Below, one piece after another: positions 1 through 10,049 of a stretch of DNA of 64,000 bases (within the stretch, counting starts at the first letter, position 1; every line of letters begins with the position of its first letter). Under the pieces are notes generated by a model. That model was not told where the DNA came from. It saw nothing but the letters and a program-made list of their open reading frames with translations, and did not search any database. The DNA is taken from positions 304,170 through 368,169 of the forward strand of contig CACRXP010000194.1 in assembly GCA_902702965.1 (NCBI GenBank), given 5' to 3'. Source of the stretch: Spirometra erinaceieuropaei (taxonomy: Eukaryota > Platyhelminthes > Cestoda > Diphyllobothriidea > Diphyllobothriidae). Made by a program: the position numbers and the translations under genes.

Positions 1-1
1 C

Positions 2-574
2 GTCTTAGTAACCTTCTACTCACAGACCGAAGCTGAGCTTGTTCTACAAATCCCCGAGTTAAACAGAAATCTACGGAACCGAAACTCATTTAGAGGTCCA
101 GATTTGTCACCGATACAAAGACGTAAACTTCGGGAAACAGACACCAGCTACAAACACGGTAATCAACAATCCGGTCCCACAAATGAACCTCTAGCTTTTA
201 CCTCTACTCCTGCCACTAATTAAAAGAAATGCACAGACCAGCGTAAACAAAATGATAAATCCACAGCCCCCTTAGATGGACCTCCAGCAAGTACTTCTGA
301 CTCTAGTTCTCAGGACAAAAAACGCGTTACTGCAAAAGCAGTTAGGAATGCTTGGCAGAGAGAAACAAGGGAGGCAAAACAAAACAACAAAGTTCAACTA
401 GAACAAAACGCTGACGCCTATCCCGGACCTAGTCACGTGACACCACTAGATAGTAATATAAGTTTTGATGCGCCCCCACAAAAACGATCAGCCTGTTCTA
501 GAAATCGACCGCCAAACAAGACACACAAACCAAAAGGCCTTATTAAGCACACCAGCACAACCAAAATGCCCTAA
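2..574 (+). pseudogene. ORF1-like remnant of the CR1-like element
   Basis: Frame 2 reads from the window edge to a TAA at 572-574, with one internal TAA at 221-223. The start VLVTFYSQTEAELVL, followed by GPDLSPIQRRKL, looks like the end of the RRM-type domain found in ORF1 proteins of CR1/L1-like elements, and is followed by a polar, Ser/Lys/Gln-rich linker. ORF1 proteins bind element RNA as nucleic acid chaperones. A second open frame (465-1019), rich in Pro, Ser, Thr and Asn, overlaps the end and may be the continuation after a frameshift. The domain call rests on a short motif only. Confidence 0.5.
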
Positions 575-1003
575 ATATATAGATATAAAAAATAAGAGAT
601 CTCGAAACTCTAACCAGAAACAAATAAGCTTCTATAATTATGCCTCGACGCCCCAAAATCCACCTGCATGGCATAGGAATAAGCCAAACCACTCTAGCCT
701 TCCAAACTTCTTTCCACTTGATGACAACCCCACAAATTACTTTGGCTTTTACACCTCCCCAACTGAAATTTCATTTAAGTACAACTACCACCTAGTTAAC
801 CCACATTCCCATATGCGCACTCAATCCATACACACTAACCCATGCACTCAAATTTCGCCAAACACATCACCATATCCTCCAAAAACCACACACCTACCGC
901 CATTTAGTCCATCATTCAATCAAAGTACCCGCAGCAATCCTTTTTTCACCACAGCCCACCTCTTCCATATCCGACATCTTAAAGATAGCTCTTATAAATT
1001 CGA

Positions 1004-1640
1004 GGTCGATTGTCAATAAAATATCCCAAACTAGAACTTTTGTTGAGATATATAACCTCGATATACTTTGCATCACAGAAACATGAGCAAATGAACTTAT
1101 ATCGAATGCTTTGCTATATAATCCAAATTATAATTTCTATCGGCAGGACCGTGTTAGTATACAAGGCGGAGGCTGTCTTATCTACATCATAACTAGCACT
1201 GAACAAAGTGGCATTGATGTCCCAATCGAAACCTTTGCTGGAGAAGCGCGTTTTGCCATAATAAAATCCCATGCCCAGTCAGATGCCCCTACTCACCTCA
1301 AAAGTGTAGTTATGATGACACAAACCTAGACCACTTAATAAACAATAGAGCTAACATAAAAACAGACTATAAGATAATCGCAGACGACCTGAACCGCCCA
1401 GAAATAAACTGGGACGAATGATCGGCACCTACCCGGCACGAAGAATTGTTATCTTCAATTATCTTTAATAAATGGGTACAAATAGTTGACAAACCCACCC
1501 GATGAAACAATATACGACATTTGGCCCCTCTATATGCACTACGATTGCGTAACCTTTGAAAGTGACAACAAAGCCATAGTATCGACACTCCCCTTAAATA
1601 CAAAACTAGCACCCCATTTTAGGAACACCCGCCTAAACCC
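1004..1640 (+). pseudogene. APE-type endonuclease remnant of the CR1-like element
   Basis: One frame gives SIVNKISQTRTF, then LDILCITET followed by TGA in place of the usual Trp, then YRQDRV and a GGG-containing strand. This matches the N-terminal layout of apurinic endonuclease domains of non-LTR elements, in which the Glu of the ITETW motif is catalytic. Further on, ADDLNRPEINWDEW corresponds to the GDFN-x-P-x-I-x-W block that carries catalytic Asp and Asn, reached after a frame change near 1330. In life this domain nicks the target DNA to prime reverse transcription. Stops and frame changes make it inactive. Confidence 0.72.
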
Positions 1641-1869
1641 AAAATAAACTTGACAAAGTCTCAAGGAACAACTATATTAGGTCATTGGACTGGAGCCCAT
1701 ATCTTCTAACAACATCCCCTATGGAAGCAGTTAACCTATTGTACTCTGTCCTATTTATAATTCGAGATACCTTGATAGACGAAGGACTCCCGTATAGGAA
1801 GCCACTATACCCACACTTCCTTTCAACTAAACCAAAAAACCTAAAAAACAGCTACACAACTCCTCTGTA

Positions 1870-3600
1870 AGTTATTTATCTACACTTCGACGAATTAGGG
1901 AAATTCAAGACCTAGTTACGAAAATGGAAACACAAAACACCATAGCAGCAAAACATCGGGCATTAGAATCCCCTGAACGAACAGCTCAGCTGTCCAAGAA
2001 ACAAATGAATAGTCCTCGACAGTCAGGACTACGAACTGTTATTGATGAATTAGGACAAGTTATAACAAATTACAACCGAATAGCAAACGCATTCAACAAA
2101 TAATTCTTAAATAACTACACAGTCGAGAAGGGAGCGACCCCAAACTGACCGAAGTGACAGAACGCATCGTTAGTGAGATCCGTTTAAGTGAAGAAACTGT
2201 TTAAGTAGCCATTAACCAACTATCCAACGCAAACTCGAATGGGACGTTAAAAAACCCTCCATGTATTCTGAAGCATATGGCATATGCTTCAATACTCCTA
2301 TCTTAGTTATTTACCCAACTCCAGTCAAGTGTTCTTTTTACGGACATGTGGAAATCCTCGGCCATTGCACTTGTCTTTAAAAGCGGCAACCGATCTCATA
2401 CCCAAAACAATCGTGGTGTCCACCGAACACCAGCTACAGCTAAAATCCTCGAATAAATATTCCACAATCAGTTGCTAGACCATCTCATAAACGCCAACTT
2501 CATTCCCTTCTGTCAACATGCATTTTTATCTAAAAAAGTAATCTCAGTCCTGCCACCTTACTTTTGTGGAATTCGTTTCCAGCAATAGAGACGATGGAAA
2601 CACAGTAGCTTCAATATACTTCGATCCAAAATAGGCTTTCGACAAAGTCCCCCATAAAAGACTACTGATAAAGCTAAAATGTCATGGAATTAGGCCTCCC
2701 CTTCTCGATTTTCTTAAATCCTGCCTTCATAAGTGTGTTTACTCATACTCTAAGGACACCGCAAATGTTTGTGTTGAAAAAATTAATGCCGATTTACTAC
2801 GCTTAAGCAGATGGGGTTCGACATGGCAGATGGAGTTTTCATCATCCAAGTGTAGTTTCATGTCTTTTGGTCCTACCAAACTTCCTAGTGCCATAATTTT
2901 TCAGAATAACCTACTCTCAGAATGCCTCACCATAAAGGACCTAGGTCTATGTTATACAAATAAGCTTGCTTTATCACCTCATGCGGATAGAATCTCTGCC
3001 AAAGCCGCGCAGATATGTGGATTCATATCGCATAATTTTTTCCTTCCGGAAATGAAGCTAAGACTTTATCAAATGTTTGTTCTTCCAGTCCTCGAAAACT
3101 GCTGTCCTTTCTTCGGCTTTATGAACGCCTGCGACCGTAATAAAGTCGAAAATGCTCTGAGGGTTTTCAACCGGAAACTGTTCTCTCAAGCTTCGTCCAG
3201 TATTTCTTATACTCAGAGATGTCAGCTGGCGAACATTAAGTTTTTGTGGGTAAGAAGACTCGAAGCCGGCCTTTGTTTCCTATTTCACATCAACTCTAGC
3301 TCCAGTCTTCCGCTCATTGGCACTCTCACTCCGAGAGATCGGTCTTATGCCACGCGCAACTCCTGCATGGTGATTCCGCCGCCTCTTTGTACTATATCTA
3401 AGCGCTCCCTCTTCTTTGCTTCCAAATATGCCTTCCTTTGGAATAATCTTCCGCCTGAAATTAGATCATCGCCTAAGTTACTGGTATTCAAGTCGAAATT
3501 GCGCAAACATCTTACACCGGAAAGCATAAAGGCACCGTTAACGGTCTCATTCCCGAACACTCAGATTCTTATCTTCGAGAAAGGTCCTCCTGGGATTTAG
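1870..3600 (+). pseudogene. Reverse transcriptase remnant with deleted catalytic block
   Basis: Broken frames from about 1.87 kb show RT pieces, including QLLDHLINANFIPFCQHAF and the AFDKVPHKRLL block (degenerate) at about 2640-2680. The last part, 2830-3600, is one open frame: KDLGLCYTNKLALSPHADR, a KLRLYQMFVLPVLE-type helix and a C-terminus EKGPPGI. Compared with the better copy at 10.05-12.08 kb, the segment carrying the LQGTVLGP and YADD motifs is missing: the sequence passes within a few codons from the motif-3 region to the post-YADD region near 2725-2765. The element therefore cannot reverse-transcribe. The 2830-3600 frame should not be read as a host gene. Confidence 0.78.
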
Positions 3601-3639
3601 TTGTAGATCAAGTGGCAACTCTTAATTATATCATTAGAA

Positions 3640-4365
3640 ACCTCTGTTTTGAATTGGTTTCTAAATCCACTGCTATCACTCCTTCCCATAGCAACACTTT
3701 TCGCGGTTTTTGATGTCATCTCCCGCATTCCGACCTCATGCGGTCTGTCGACGCCCAGGGCGGAACCCCTAATCTTCGAGGATAATGAAATAACGGAAGC
3801 CCAGTCGGTAAAAGATTTAGGTCTCAACTATACAAATACCCTTTATTTATCTCCCCAGCCCAACAAATATCACCGAAAGCTACTCGCCTGTGTGGATTCA
3901 TATGTAAAAATTTCACCTTAAATGCACTTAGAATACAACTTTTCAAAATGTACCTCTTACCTCTCTAGATTATTGTTCAATTTTCTTCGGCAAAATGCCT
4001 ACAGACGGCCGAAAGAAACTAGAAGGTATTCAGCGACTTTTTACTAGATCTTTGTCCAGAAGTGATGGCACACAGGGTTCATGCTTAGAACTATATCATA
4101 AATACGGTCTTCGACCACTCTGGATCAGAAGACTCCAAAATGGTCTAAACTTCCTATTCAAGGTCATCCATGACCGAGATATTCTCAAAATAAGCTTAAT
4201 AACAAACCAAACGCCCCCAGAAACGCCAGAAATAACGAAGCTATTACAAGGATTCCCAAATTCACAAAGTCCCAAAGGTCGAATTTCTACACCACAAGAT
4301 ATGACGCTATCTGAAATGCTTTTCCAAGTTCTACCCGGAAAGTCGAACACTTATCGAGCTTAAAA
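3640..4365 (+). mobile_element. Second CR1-like RT C-terminal fragment
   Basis: Open pieces at 3649-3921 and 3995-4363 repeat the C-terminal RT landmarks of the neighbouring copy but with different residues: SVKDLGLNYTNTLYLSPQP, then RLFTRSLSRSDG, then LRPLWIRRLQNGLNFLFKVIH. It is therefore a separate insertion of a related but distinct subfamily, 5'-truncated and frameshifted. Short stops at 3919 and around 3965 break it. It begins within about 40 bases of the stop of copy 1. Confidence 0.68.
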
Positions 4366-4623
4366 TAAAAACTGAAAAATTCTTTTCAAATAACATTACA
4401 CATTTATTTTTGAATAAGATGGGACATTTTTCAAATCAATTCTTTGATATATAATTTAGTCCGAAAGGGCTATGATGATGCCAACGGCTTGAATAATACC
4501 GGAACGGAGCACTAAAAACAATCAAATTTATGAAAGACAGCATCACTGATAAACATAGAACAGGTGGTGATATTGTTTCTTTTCTCCCTTTCTCGTTTCC
4601 ATCAGCTATGTCACCTGACACTA
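4366..4623. other. No gene seen between two retroelement fragments
   Basis: AT-rich sequence that probably includes the 3' tail of the forward CR1-like fragment and the junction with the reverse-strand element that ends near 4624. No coding motif is visible. Confidence 0.5.
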
Positions 4624-6325
4624 AGTCAGTTTATTAAGGGAATGAGGCTTTCGCCCTTGAGCTCCCTATTCATATCGATAAACAGAAATAAAGTCATCAA
4701 TTACATCAGCAAATGCGGAAAGTTAAAAAGATGGCGGTAAATGTGAGCCAGGCGCAAACTGCCGCCGCTAAAACAATCATTATTATATGTATAGTAATTT
4801 CTCAACAAATGAGCATCTAGTCTGCACTTAAAGGATTTGATACTTTCGGAAAGAACGACGACATCAGGGAGTCCATTCCGTGCCCCGATAACCCTGTGAG
4901 AAAAGGCGTTCCGACGGACGTCCGAATGAGCCCGCTTCCTCTGCAGTTTGAAGGGATGACCACGCAGGCGATCAGTCCCGACCAATTCGAAGAATTCATC
5001 AAAGTCTAGGACACACTCACGGCTTCTGACAATCCTGTAGGTTTGAATGAGATCGCCGCGCAGTTGCCTGTAATTTAGAGGAAACAGATTTAGTTCCGTC
5101 AGCCTGGTTTCGTAAGGCAAATGATGAAGATTTTTGACCATCTTCGTAGCCATCGCCTGCACTCTTTCCAGTCGTTGATAATCTTTCTTCGACCACGGTC
5201 ACCAGGCCTGGACTGCATACTCTAAGTGAGACCGGACGAATGCCCCATAGGTTTTTCCGAACAGCTCCTTTTCGATCTGCACAAATCCTCGCCTCAGCGC
5301 AAATAACACCCTTAGCGCACTTTTGGCTGCCTTTTGACACTGTGATGATGGTTTCAGCGAGCAGGTCACTAGGACGCCCAGGTCTTTCTGTTCCACAACA
5401 TTAGAAAGGGACTGACCACCAAGGACGTATTGAAAGGAATCGTGCTCCTTACTGGTCCGTCTGGTGCGGAGTCTCAGAACCACACATTTGTCCACATTAA
5501 AATTAAGGAGCCAGCGAGCTGACCAACTGTTCAGGCGGTTAAGACTGTCTTGAAGCGCGTACCTGTCTGCGTCAGATCTGATGGGTCTCCACAGCTTAAC
5601 ATCGTCAGCAAACATGATGGCGCTGCATCCCAGGCCGTCGAAGCAGTCGTTAATGTAAACCAGGAATAGTAACAGCCCTAAGACGGAGCCCTGGGGTACA
5701 CCAGTTAGAACGGGGGTAGGGGTTGACCTTGAGGCCTTAATGCACACGGCTTGCGGTCTCCCGGTAAGAAAATCTGTTATCCATGTCAGCAGCCTTCGTC
5801 TTATCCGAATTTCAGAAAGTTTGTAGATTAGACGTTTGTGTGGGACGCTGTCGAACACTTTCTTAAAGTCTGTGTAGATGACATCGACCCTACCATCCTC
5901 GTCCAGTGCACGAGTCTATTGCTCCGTCGAGAGCAATAATCTGGAAAGGCACGATCGGTTCTGTCTGAAGCCGTGCTGCAGGTCTGAGAGTAAATGGCCC
6001 TGCTCCAGGAACTTCATTGTTGCTTTCTTAACTATGGCCTCCATTATTTTACAGTAGATGCAGGTTAGACTAACAGGCCGATAATTGTTAGCATTAGTGC
6101 GAGTCCCGCCCTTGTATATCAGATAGATATTTGCTGTCTTCCATTCCGATGGCAGCCTCCCTAATTCGAATGACGAGCGGAAGATGTGTGCCAGTGGCTT
6201 GGAGAGTTCATTCGCCAGTTCTTTCAAGAATTTGGCCGGTATATTTTCCGGACCCGAGAACTTTGCTTCCTTGAGATTTCTCAGCTTCCTTAAGGAGCTA
6301 ATAATAACATCCCTTTCGATAAAAC
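4624..6325 (-). mobile_element. 5'-truncated non-LTR retrotransposon, element A relative, nearly open
   Basis: On the reverse strand, about 1.6 kb of RT and post-RT domain stays in a single frame from 6320 down to a stop at 4701-4703, broken only by TAG at 5916-5918 and TGA at 5199-5201. The sequence is closely related to element A at 9.0-13.98 kb. The 5' part, including the endonuclease, is missing, as expected from incomplete target-primed reverse transcription. The 3' UTR contains AATAAACTGACTTAG (read on the reverse strand) at about 4622-4636, resembling the ATACTGACCT tail of element A. Confidence 0.85.
4701..6321 (-). pseudogene. Reverse transcriptase pseudogene with two nonsense codons
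   Basis: The order is: NNYRPVSLTCIYCKIME (RT motif 1-2), KFLEQGHLLSDLQHGFR, the FDSVPHKRL block (motif 3), TGVPQGSVLG (motif 4), FADDVKLWR (motif 5, with both catalytic Asp), then the thumb and a C-terminal region with LERVQAMATKMV, DLIQTYRIVR and GLPDVVVLSESI. The two stops each sit where element A has a Trp or another residue, so they are point mutations rather than frame changes. Upstream, SGPENIPAKFLKELA marks the segment just before RT. The product would copy element RNA at a nicked target. Because so few lesions are present it is probably a fairly young insertion. Confidence 0.85.
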
Positions 6326-6546
6326 CTTACATATTAGTTGTACGTAAGTATATATTAAAGTCATGTTAAATTTATACATATACATATTAAATATATAAAC
6401 AACTATATTAGATCATAGTAGACAGTCGACCACTAATCCTATAATGTCACATTCACAAGAGCAATATGATACATGATTCAATGTTATTTTGACAGCTTTG
6501 GTTGTGAATTATCATTGAATGTTTCTTATTCCTGATATGTATAATA
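6326..6546. other. AT-rich spacer
   Basis: Low-complexity AT-rich sequence with many TATA and ATAT runs (6330-6420). No coding motif or RNA gene is recognised. It separates the reverse-strand element from the Penelope-like region. Confidence 0.5.
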
Positions 6547-6816
6547 ATGGTGGTAGTCGATTCAGGGTCCTCCAGACATTGGGCAAAAAATCCGCCTCGG
6601 AGGGGGGTCCAACCTGAGCACGAGAGTGACGCTGAAATTGCCGCTACCACTACACCATTGACGCGCAGCAGCCAGCTTGACAAAAATGTCAAAGTAACCA
6701 AAAGACGCTGTGTAAATGACTACTGCGATAAGTCTTCTGCTGTGGAATCACCTTCTGCCAAACGCGCAAGGCGTCTAATAACCTTATTGGATGTTAAATA
6801 CGAGGACGAAACCTGA
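6547..6816 (+). pseudogene. Unrecognised 89-codon frame before the Penelope-like RT
   Basis: An open frame of polar composition with a basic run (AKRARRL) and no family match that I recognise. It lies 5' of the Penelope-like RT in the same orientation, so it may be the N-terminal part of that element after frame decay, but I see no motif proving it. Confidence 0.3.
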
Positions 6817-6973
6817 CCGTTATGTTTTAGACTTCTCCAGAAAATCTTGGAGATGGAGAAGGATATAAGGAATCTAAGAATCGTGATGGAAAAATTAAAG
6901 AAACTTCCGCACTATTCACCCGAAAGGAGAAAGATGGCGATGTGGAAAGTACCGAAGATGACCAGAAAAACGT

Positions 6974-7631
6974 GAGCTTGCCCAGCTGAAGTTTATAAGC
7001 CCCGATGACAGCAGATTTATGACCCTCAATGACCCCAGTATCGCACGTGCGTACGGCCTTCCGAAGGTGCACAAGACAGATGCGCCGCTGAGGATCATTG
7101 TGCCAATTATTGGATCCCCTACTTACAACCTCGACAAGTGGTTATACAGACACTTAAAGCATCTCGCAAATGGATCGCAATACAGCATCAAAAATTCGCA
7201 GGCTTTCCTACAAAATATCCGATGTTGTTGCCCTGTTTTCTTCAATACCGCATGACCTAGCGATTCACAGCGTAGCCCGATGTCTAGAGCAAAGTCCCAT
7301 TGGCATTCCAACAGAGCATGTTCTAGACATGCTTAAGCTTTGCCTCAAGAATTATTGTCAGTTCGATGGCAAGTACTATCAAAAAGTAAAGGGCACCCCA
7401 ATGGGCTTCCCAATATCGGGGCTGCTTGCAGAACTAGTTTTGCAGCGACTAGAACAGGATGTTGTGCAAACCTTCGAAACAAAAATGTGGCTCCGCTACG
7501 TGGACGACACATTTGCCATCATAAAGACTAGGGAAGTTGAGCCGGTCGGATTTATGTTTAACAATGCTTTCCTTGACAATGCCTGTAAACTGGCATTACG
7601 TAAAAATTTATTTATTTATTTATTTAAATAG
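6974..7631 (+). pseudogene. Penelope-like reverse transcriptase, broken
   Basis: The first frame reads ELAQLKFISPDDSRF, then YGLPKVHKTDAPLRIIVP, a hallmark of Penelope-like RTs (YGLPK-x-HK-x-x-x-PLR-x-I), then GSPTYNLDKWLYRHL. After a small deletion and frame change near 7220 the second frame reads SDVVALFSSIPHDLAI, KVKGTPMGFPISGLLAEL and RYVDDTFAI. YVDD is the catalytic motif, and the GTPMGFPIS block is motif 4. Homologous RTs copy element RNA and are related to telomerase RT. A stop at about 7629 follows the simple repeat, so the RT is cut from the nuclease part. Confidence 0.85.
7603..7628 (+). repeat. (ATTT)n simple repeat interrupting the Penelope-like RT
   Basis: About five ATTT units sit at the end of the RT frame, immediately before a stop. 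They replace normal coding sequence and probably grew within the dead element. Confidence 0.8.
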
Positions 7632-7755
7632 CGTCTTCCCGGCGATACGGTTTACCCGCGAGAAGCAATAGGAGATACCCTCCCGTTCTTAGATATGAGC
7701 ATACAAAGACTTCGTGATGGTAAACTAGCGACAAGCGTCCACAGAAAAGACTTTA

Positions 7756-8505
7756 GTGCCGAAATCATACTTAACTATGGGAGCAATCATCCTGCGGCCC
7801 ATAAACGAAATTGTGTCCGCACTCATTTTCCATCGGGCCTATCGCATCTGCAGCAGTGATGACTCACTTAAGAAAGAATTGGCCTACTTACATCGGTTAT
7901 TCCGCTCCAACGGATATCCTGCCAGTTTCGTAAAGAACTGTCTCAGACGCCAGAGACAACTACCAAACCCCGAGTCTCATGAAGATAGAGCGTCGCAGAA
8001 ATTCTGTTCACTGCCGTACATTCAGGGAATCTCTGAAGCACTCTCCCGGCAGCTAAAACGCTTTGGCATCTCCATTGCACATAGGCCCGCATCTTCTCTC
8101 CGCGAGGCATTATGCCGGGTAAAGGACCCGGTGCCCAAGGAACAAATAACTAACGTCATCTACCGCATACCGTGCGCCAACTGCCCTTGTGTTTTTATTG
8201 GCCATACAGGCCGATGTCTTGGGACTCGCATTAACGAACACAAGTTAGCCCTCCGCCGACTTGATCCTCTGTCCCTCGTGTTTGCGCACGCCCTTGAGCA
8301 GGACCAACGCCTCATTTGGGACGGTACTGAAGTGATCGCAAAGGCTTACACCAGACAGACGCGAGAATTCCTCGAAGCTTGGCATTCTGGCACGACCAGC
8401 ATCAACATCCACGTCGATCTAGACGCTCACTACGAGGGCTTACGTACACGCTCACTGTCTTGTTCCCACGCCCCACCAACTGCTAACCCCCACTCGGCCA
8501 CATAG
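7756..8505 (+). pseudogene. Penelope-like linker and GIY-YIG endonuclease domain
   Basis: A frame of 249 codons. The N-terminal third overlaps another frame at about 7738-7870 that reads SNHPAAHKRNCVR, the usual post-RT segment, so a frameshift lies near 7860. From residue 40 the frame gives LKKELAYLHRLFRSNGYP and, near residue 134, NVIYRIPCANCPCVFIGHTG followed by R-x-L-G-x-R-x-N-EH. That is the GIY-YIG core with a CCHH-type insert; the second motif is FIG rather than YIG. The nuclease nicks DNA for target-primed integration. The tail after residue 215 is low-complexity Ser/His/Pro. No in-frame stop lies in the nuclease itself, but it is no longer joined to the RT. Confidence 0.85.
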
Positions 8506-8840
8506 ACGTATGCTGTTTCGCCTTTTCGCTCTCCCCCCATTGCGACACGGTGAACAACAGCTGCAGCCCCCCTAACACCTCCAACGCCGGCGCATTGCCC
8601 CCTGACCCCATCGCGCATCAGTGACCAGCCGCCCGCATTCCCACTGATTCGCAATCCCCCCCGCGTTTTCACCACCTCCAACACTGGGTGCCCTAAAGGT
8701 TCTTCCTTCCCTCCCCTGCCCCACGGTCTACCATAAATAGATGCCCACCTCCCCCTCTCACACATAAGCTGTCTGTTTGTCTTTGTCTGTCCTGTCGTGC
8801 CAGCCGACCTAGTCTGCCGATTTCACTTTCCCCTCTGTTC

Positions 8841-8907
8841 ATTTCGCCTGACGACGGGTCGGTGTCACCGACTTGAAAATTTACGAGTACAACTCAATTT
8901 TCCGAAG
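8841..8907 (+). ncRNA. Hammerhead-ribozyme-like motif at the Penelope-like element 3' end
   Basis: The core CTGACGA lies at 8848-8854 and GAAA at 8875-8878. Between them GTCGGTG/CACCGAC (8858-8872) forms a strong stem II. After GAAA, AATT-rich arms (8876-8881 with 8896-8901) give stem III, followed by TTC as the possible cleavage triplet. TTTCG before the core can pair with CGAAG after the cleavage site (stem I), with one unpaired C next to the core. Hammerhead motifs are known in Penelope-like elements of many animals. Whether this copy still cleaves cannot be told from sequence; the loops are small and stem I is short. Confidence 0.55.
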
Positions 8908-8927
8908 AGCCTTCACGTTCTCCTTAT

Positions 8928-9010
8928 AGACAGAGTTATTTGAAAAAGTATACGTAGCGTTTAGTCGTTCGAATCTGGAATATGGAACCCAAGCGTGACC
9001 TCCGTGGCTA
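8928..9010 (+). mobile_element. Short element A fragment from the post-RT region
   Basis: These roughly 80 bases are nearly identical to 13223-13305 inside element A (ELFEKVYVAF-x-RSNLEYG). They stand directly before the N-terminal region of element A, that is in the wrong order, so this is either a separate truncated insertion or a rearranged piece. Confidence 0.7.
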
Positions 9011-9017
9011 AATACAC

Positions 9018-10046
9018 GAGGTAAGGTCGGCGATCCGCAGGTCGCGGAAGGAGTATGAAATGCGAGTTATTGAATGGGCCGTCGATAAGCCAAAAGTGCT
9101 CTTCAGCTATATAAACAGTAGGTTAAAGAACAAGGAGATGGTCGCAATGTTGAAAGGAGAAAACAATGAGGATATCATCGAAAATGACGCTAAGGCAGAA
9201 AATCTAAGCCCGTTTTTCGTATCGGTTTTCACCGATGAAACGGACTTTGACGAGGCTGGATCTCCTGCTGGGACAACCGACGAAATAATAGAAAACATCG
9301 ACTTCACGGAAGAAGATGTGAGGAAGGAACTTCTAGCAGTTAAGGAGGGCAAGTCTCCGGGCCCAGACCAAATTCCGGCAAAAGTGCTGAAGGAGTTGGC
9401 TTGCGATCTCGCCGAACCGCATTGGCACATCTTTAGGTCGTCCTTTGACCGAGGCATTCTCCCCTCTGATTGGAAAGTGGCGAACATACACCCCATTCAC
9501 AAGGGTGGATCCAGAACAAGTACAAACAATTATCGGCCGGTGAGCCTAACGTGCATTTGTTGCAAAGTCATGGAGAGAATAGTCAAAAAAATCCATAATG
9601 AAGTTCCTTGAAGAAAATAATTTCTTTGCTAGTTCTCAGCATAGCTTTCGACGAAATCACTCCTGCCTAACTAATATGTTTCATTCAACGGAACAGTGGT
9701 CTCGCTCGTTAGACGCAGGAACAAAGGTCGATATCGTTTACGTAGATTTCAAGAAAGCCTTTGATAGTGTTCCACACCACCGGTTACTTTACAAGGTCCG
9801 AGAGTCAGGGATAAGGGGAAACCTATTAAACTGGGTAAGGGACTTTCTGACTGGTCGATCACAGTCTGTGTGTATTGGTTGTGCGAAGTCAACACCAGTG
9901 CCAGTTGTGAGTGGAGTTCAGCAGGGCTCCGTACTTGGACCGGTTCTATTTCTAATTTATGTCAACGACAGTATGAATGGACTGGACTGCAATGGAGTCA
10001 TGTTTGCTGATGACATCAAGTTATGGCGAGCGATCAACGGCGAACA
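9018..10046 (+). pseudogene. Element A RT, N-terminal part, frameshifted
   Basis: The first frame (to 9611) carries IRRSRKEYEMRVIEWAVDKP, a linker with WAV-type residues typical before RT, then GKSPGPDQIPAKVLKELA and NNYRPVSLTCICCKVME. A frameshift near 9598 leads to the second frame: KFLEENNFFASSQHSFR, YVDFKKAFDSVPHHRLL (motif 3), SGVQQGSVLGPVLFLIYVND (motif 4) and FADDIKLWR (motif 5, catalytic Asp pair). RT would copy the element RNA at the target nick. The frame is cut at the nested insertion point. Confidence 0.85.
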
Positions 10047-10049
10047 GAA

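Larger units (their letters stand above)
1..3600 (+). mobile_element. Degenerate CR1/Jockey-like non-LTR retrotransposon, copy 1
   Basis: A single forward element can be followed in order: an ORF1-like stretch, an APE-type endonuclease stretch and a reverse transcriptase C-terminal half ending with the residues EKGPPGI before a stop at 3598-3600. The same C-terminal residues end the related copy inserted at 10047-12921, so both belong to one family. The copy is dead: stop codons and frame changes occur throughout and the RT catalytic block is deleted near 2730. The 5' end lies outside the window. Family placement as CR1/Jockey-like is from domain order and RT motifs; a more exact clade would need a phylogeny. 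Confidence 0.8.
6970..8907 (+). mobile_element. Penelope-like retroelement with GIY-YIG endonuclease, frameshifted
   Basis: Forward element with an RT of the Penelope type followed by a C-terminal GIY-YIG nuclease, the diagnostic order of this class. RT pieces lie at 6974-7255 and 7170-7631 and the nuclease at 7756-8505. At least three frame changes and a TTTA-type simple repeat at about 7603-7625 interrupt it. After the stop at 8503-8505 comes a pyrimidine-rich 3' UTR and a hammerhead-like motif at 8841-8907. The 5' limit is uncertain. Confidence 0.85.
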
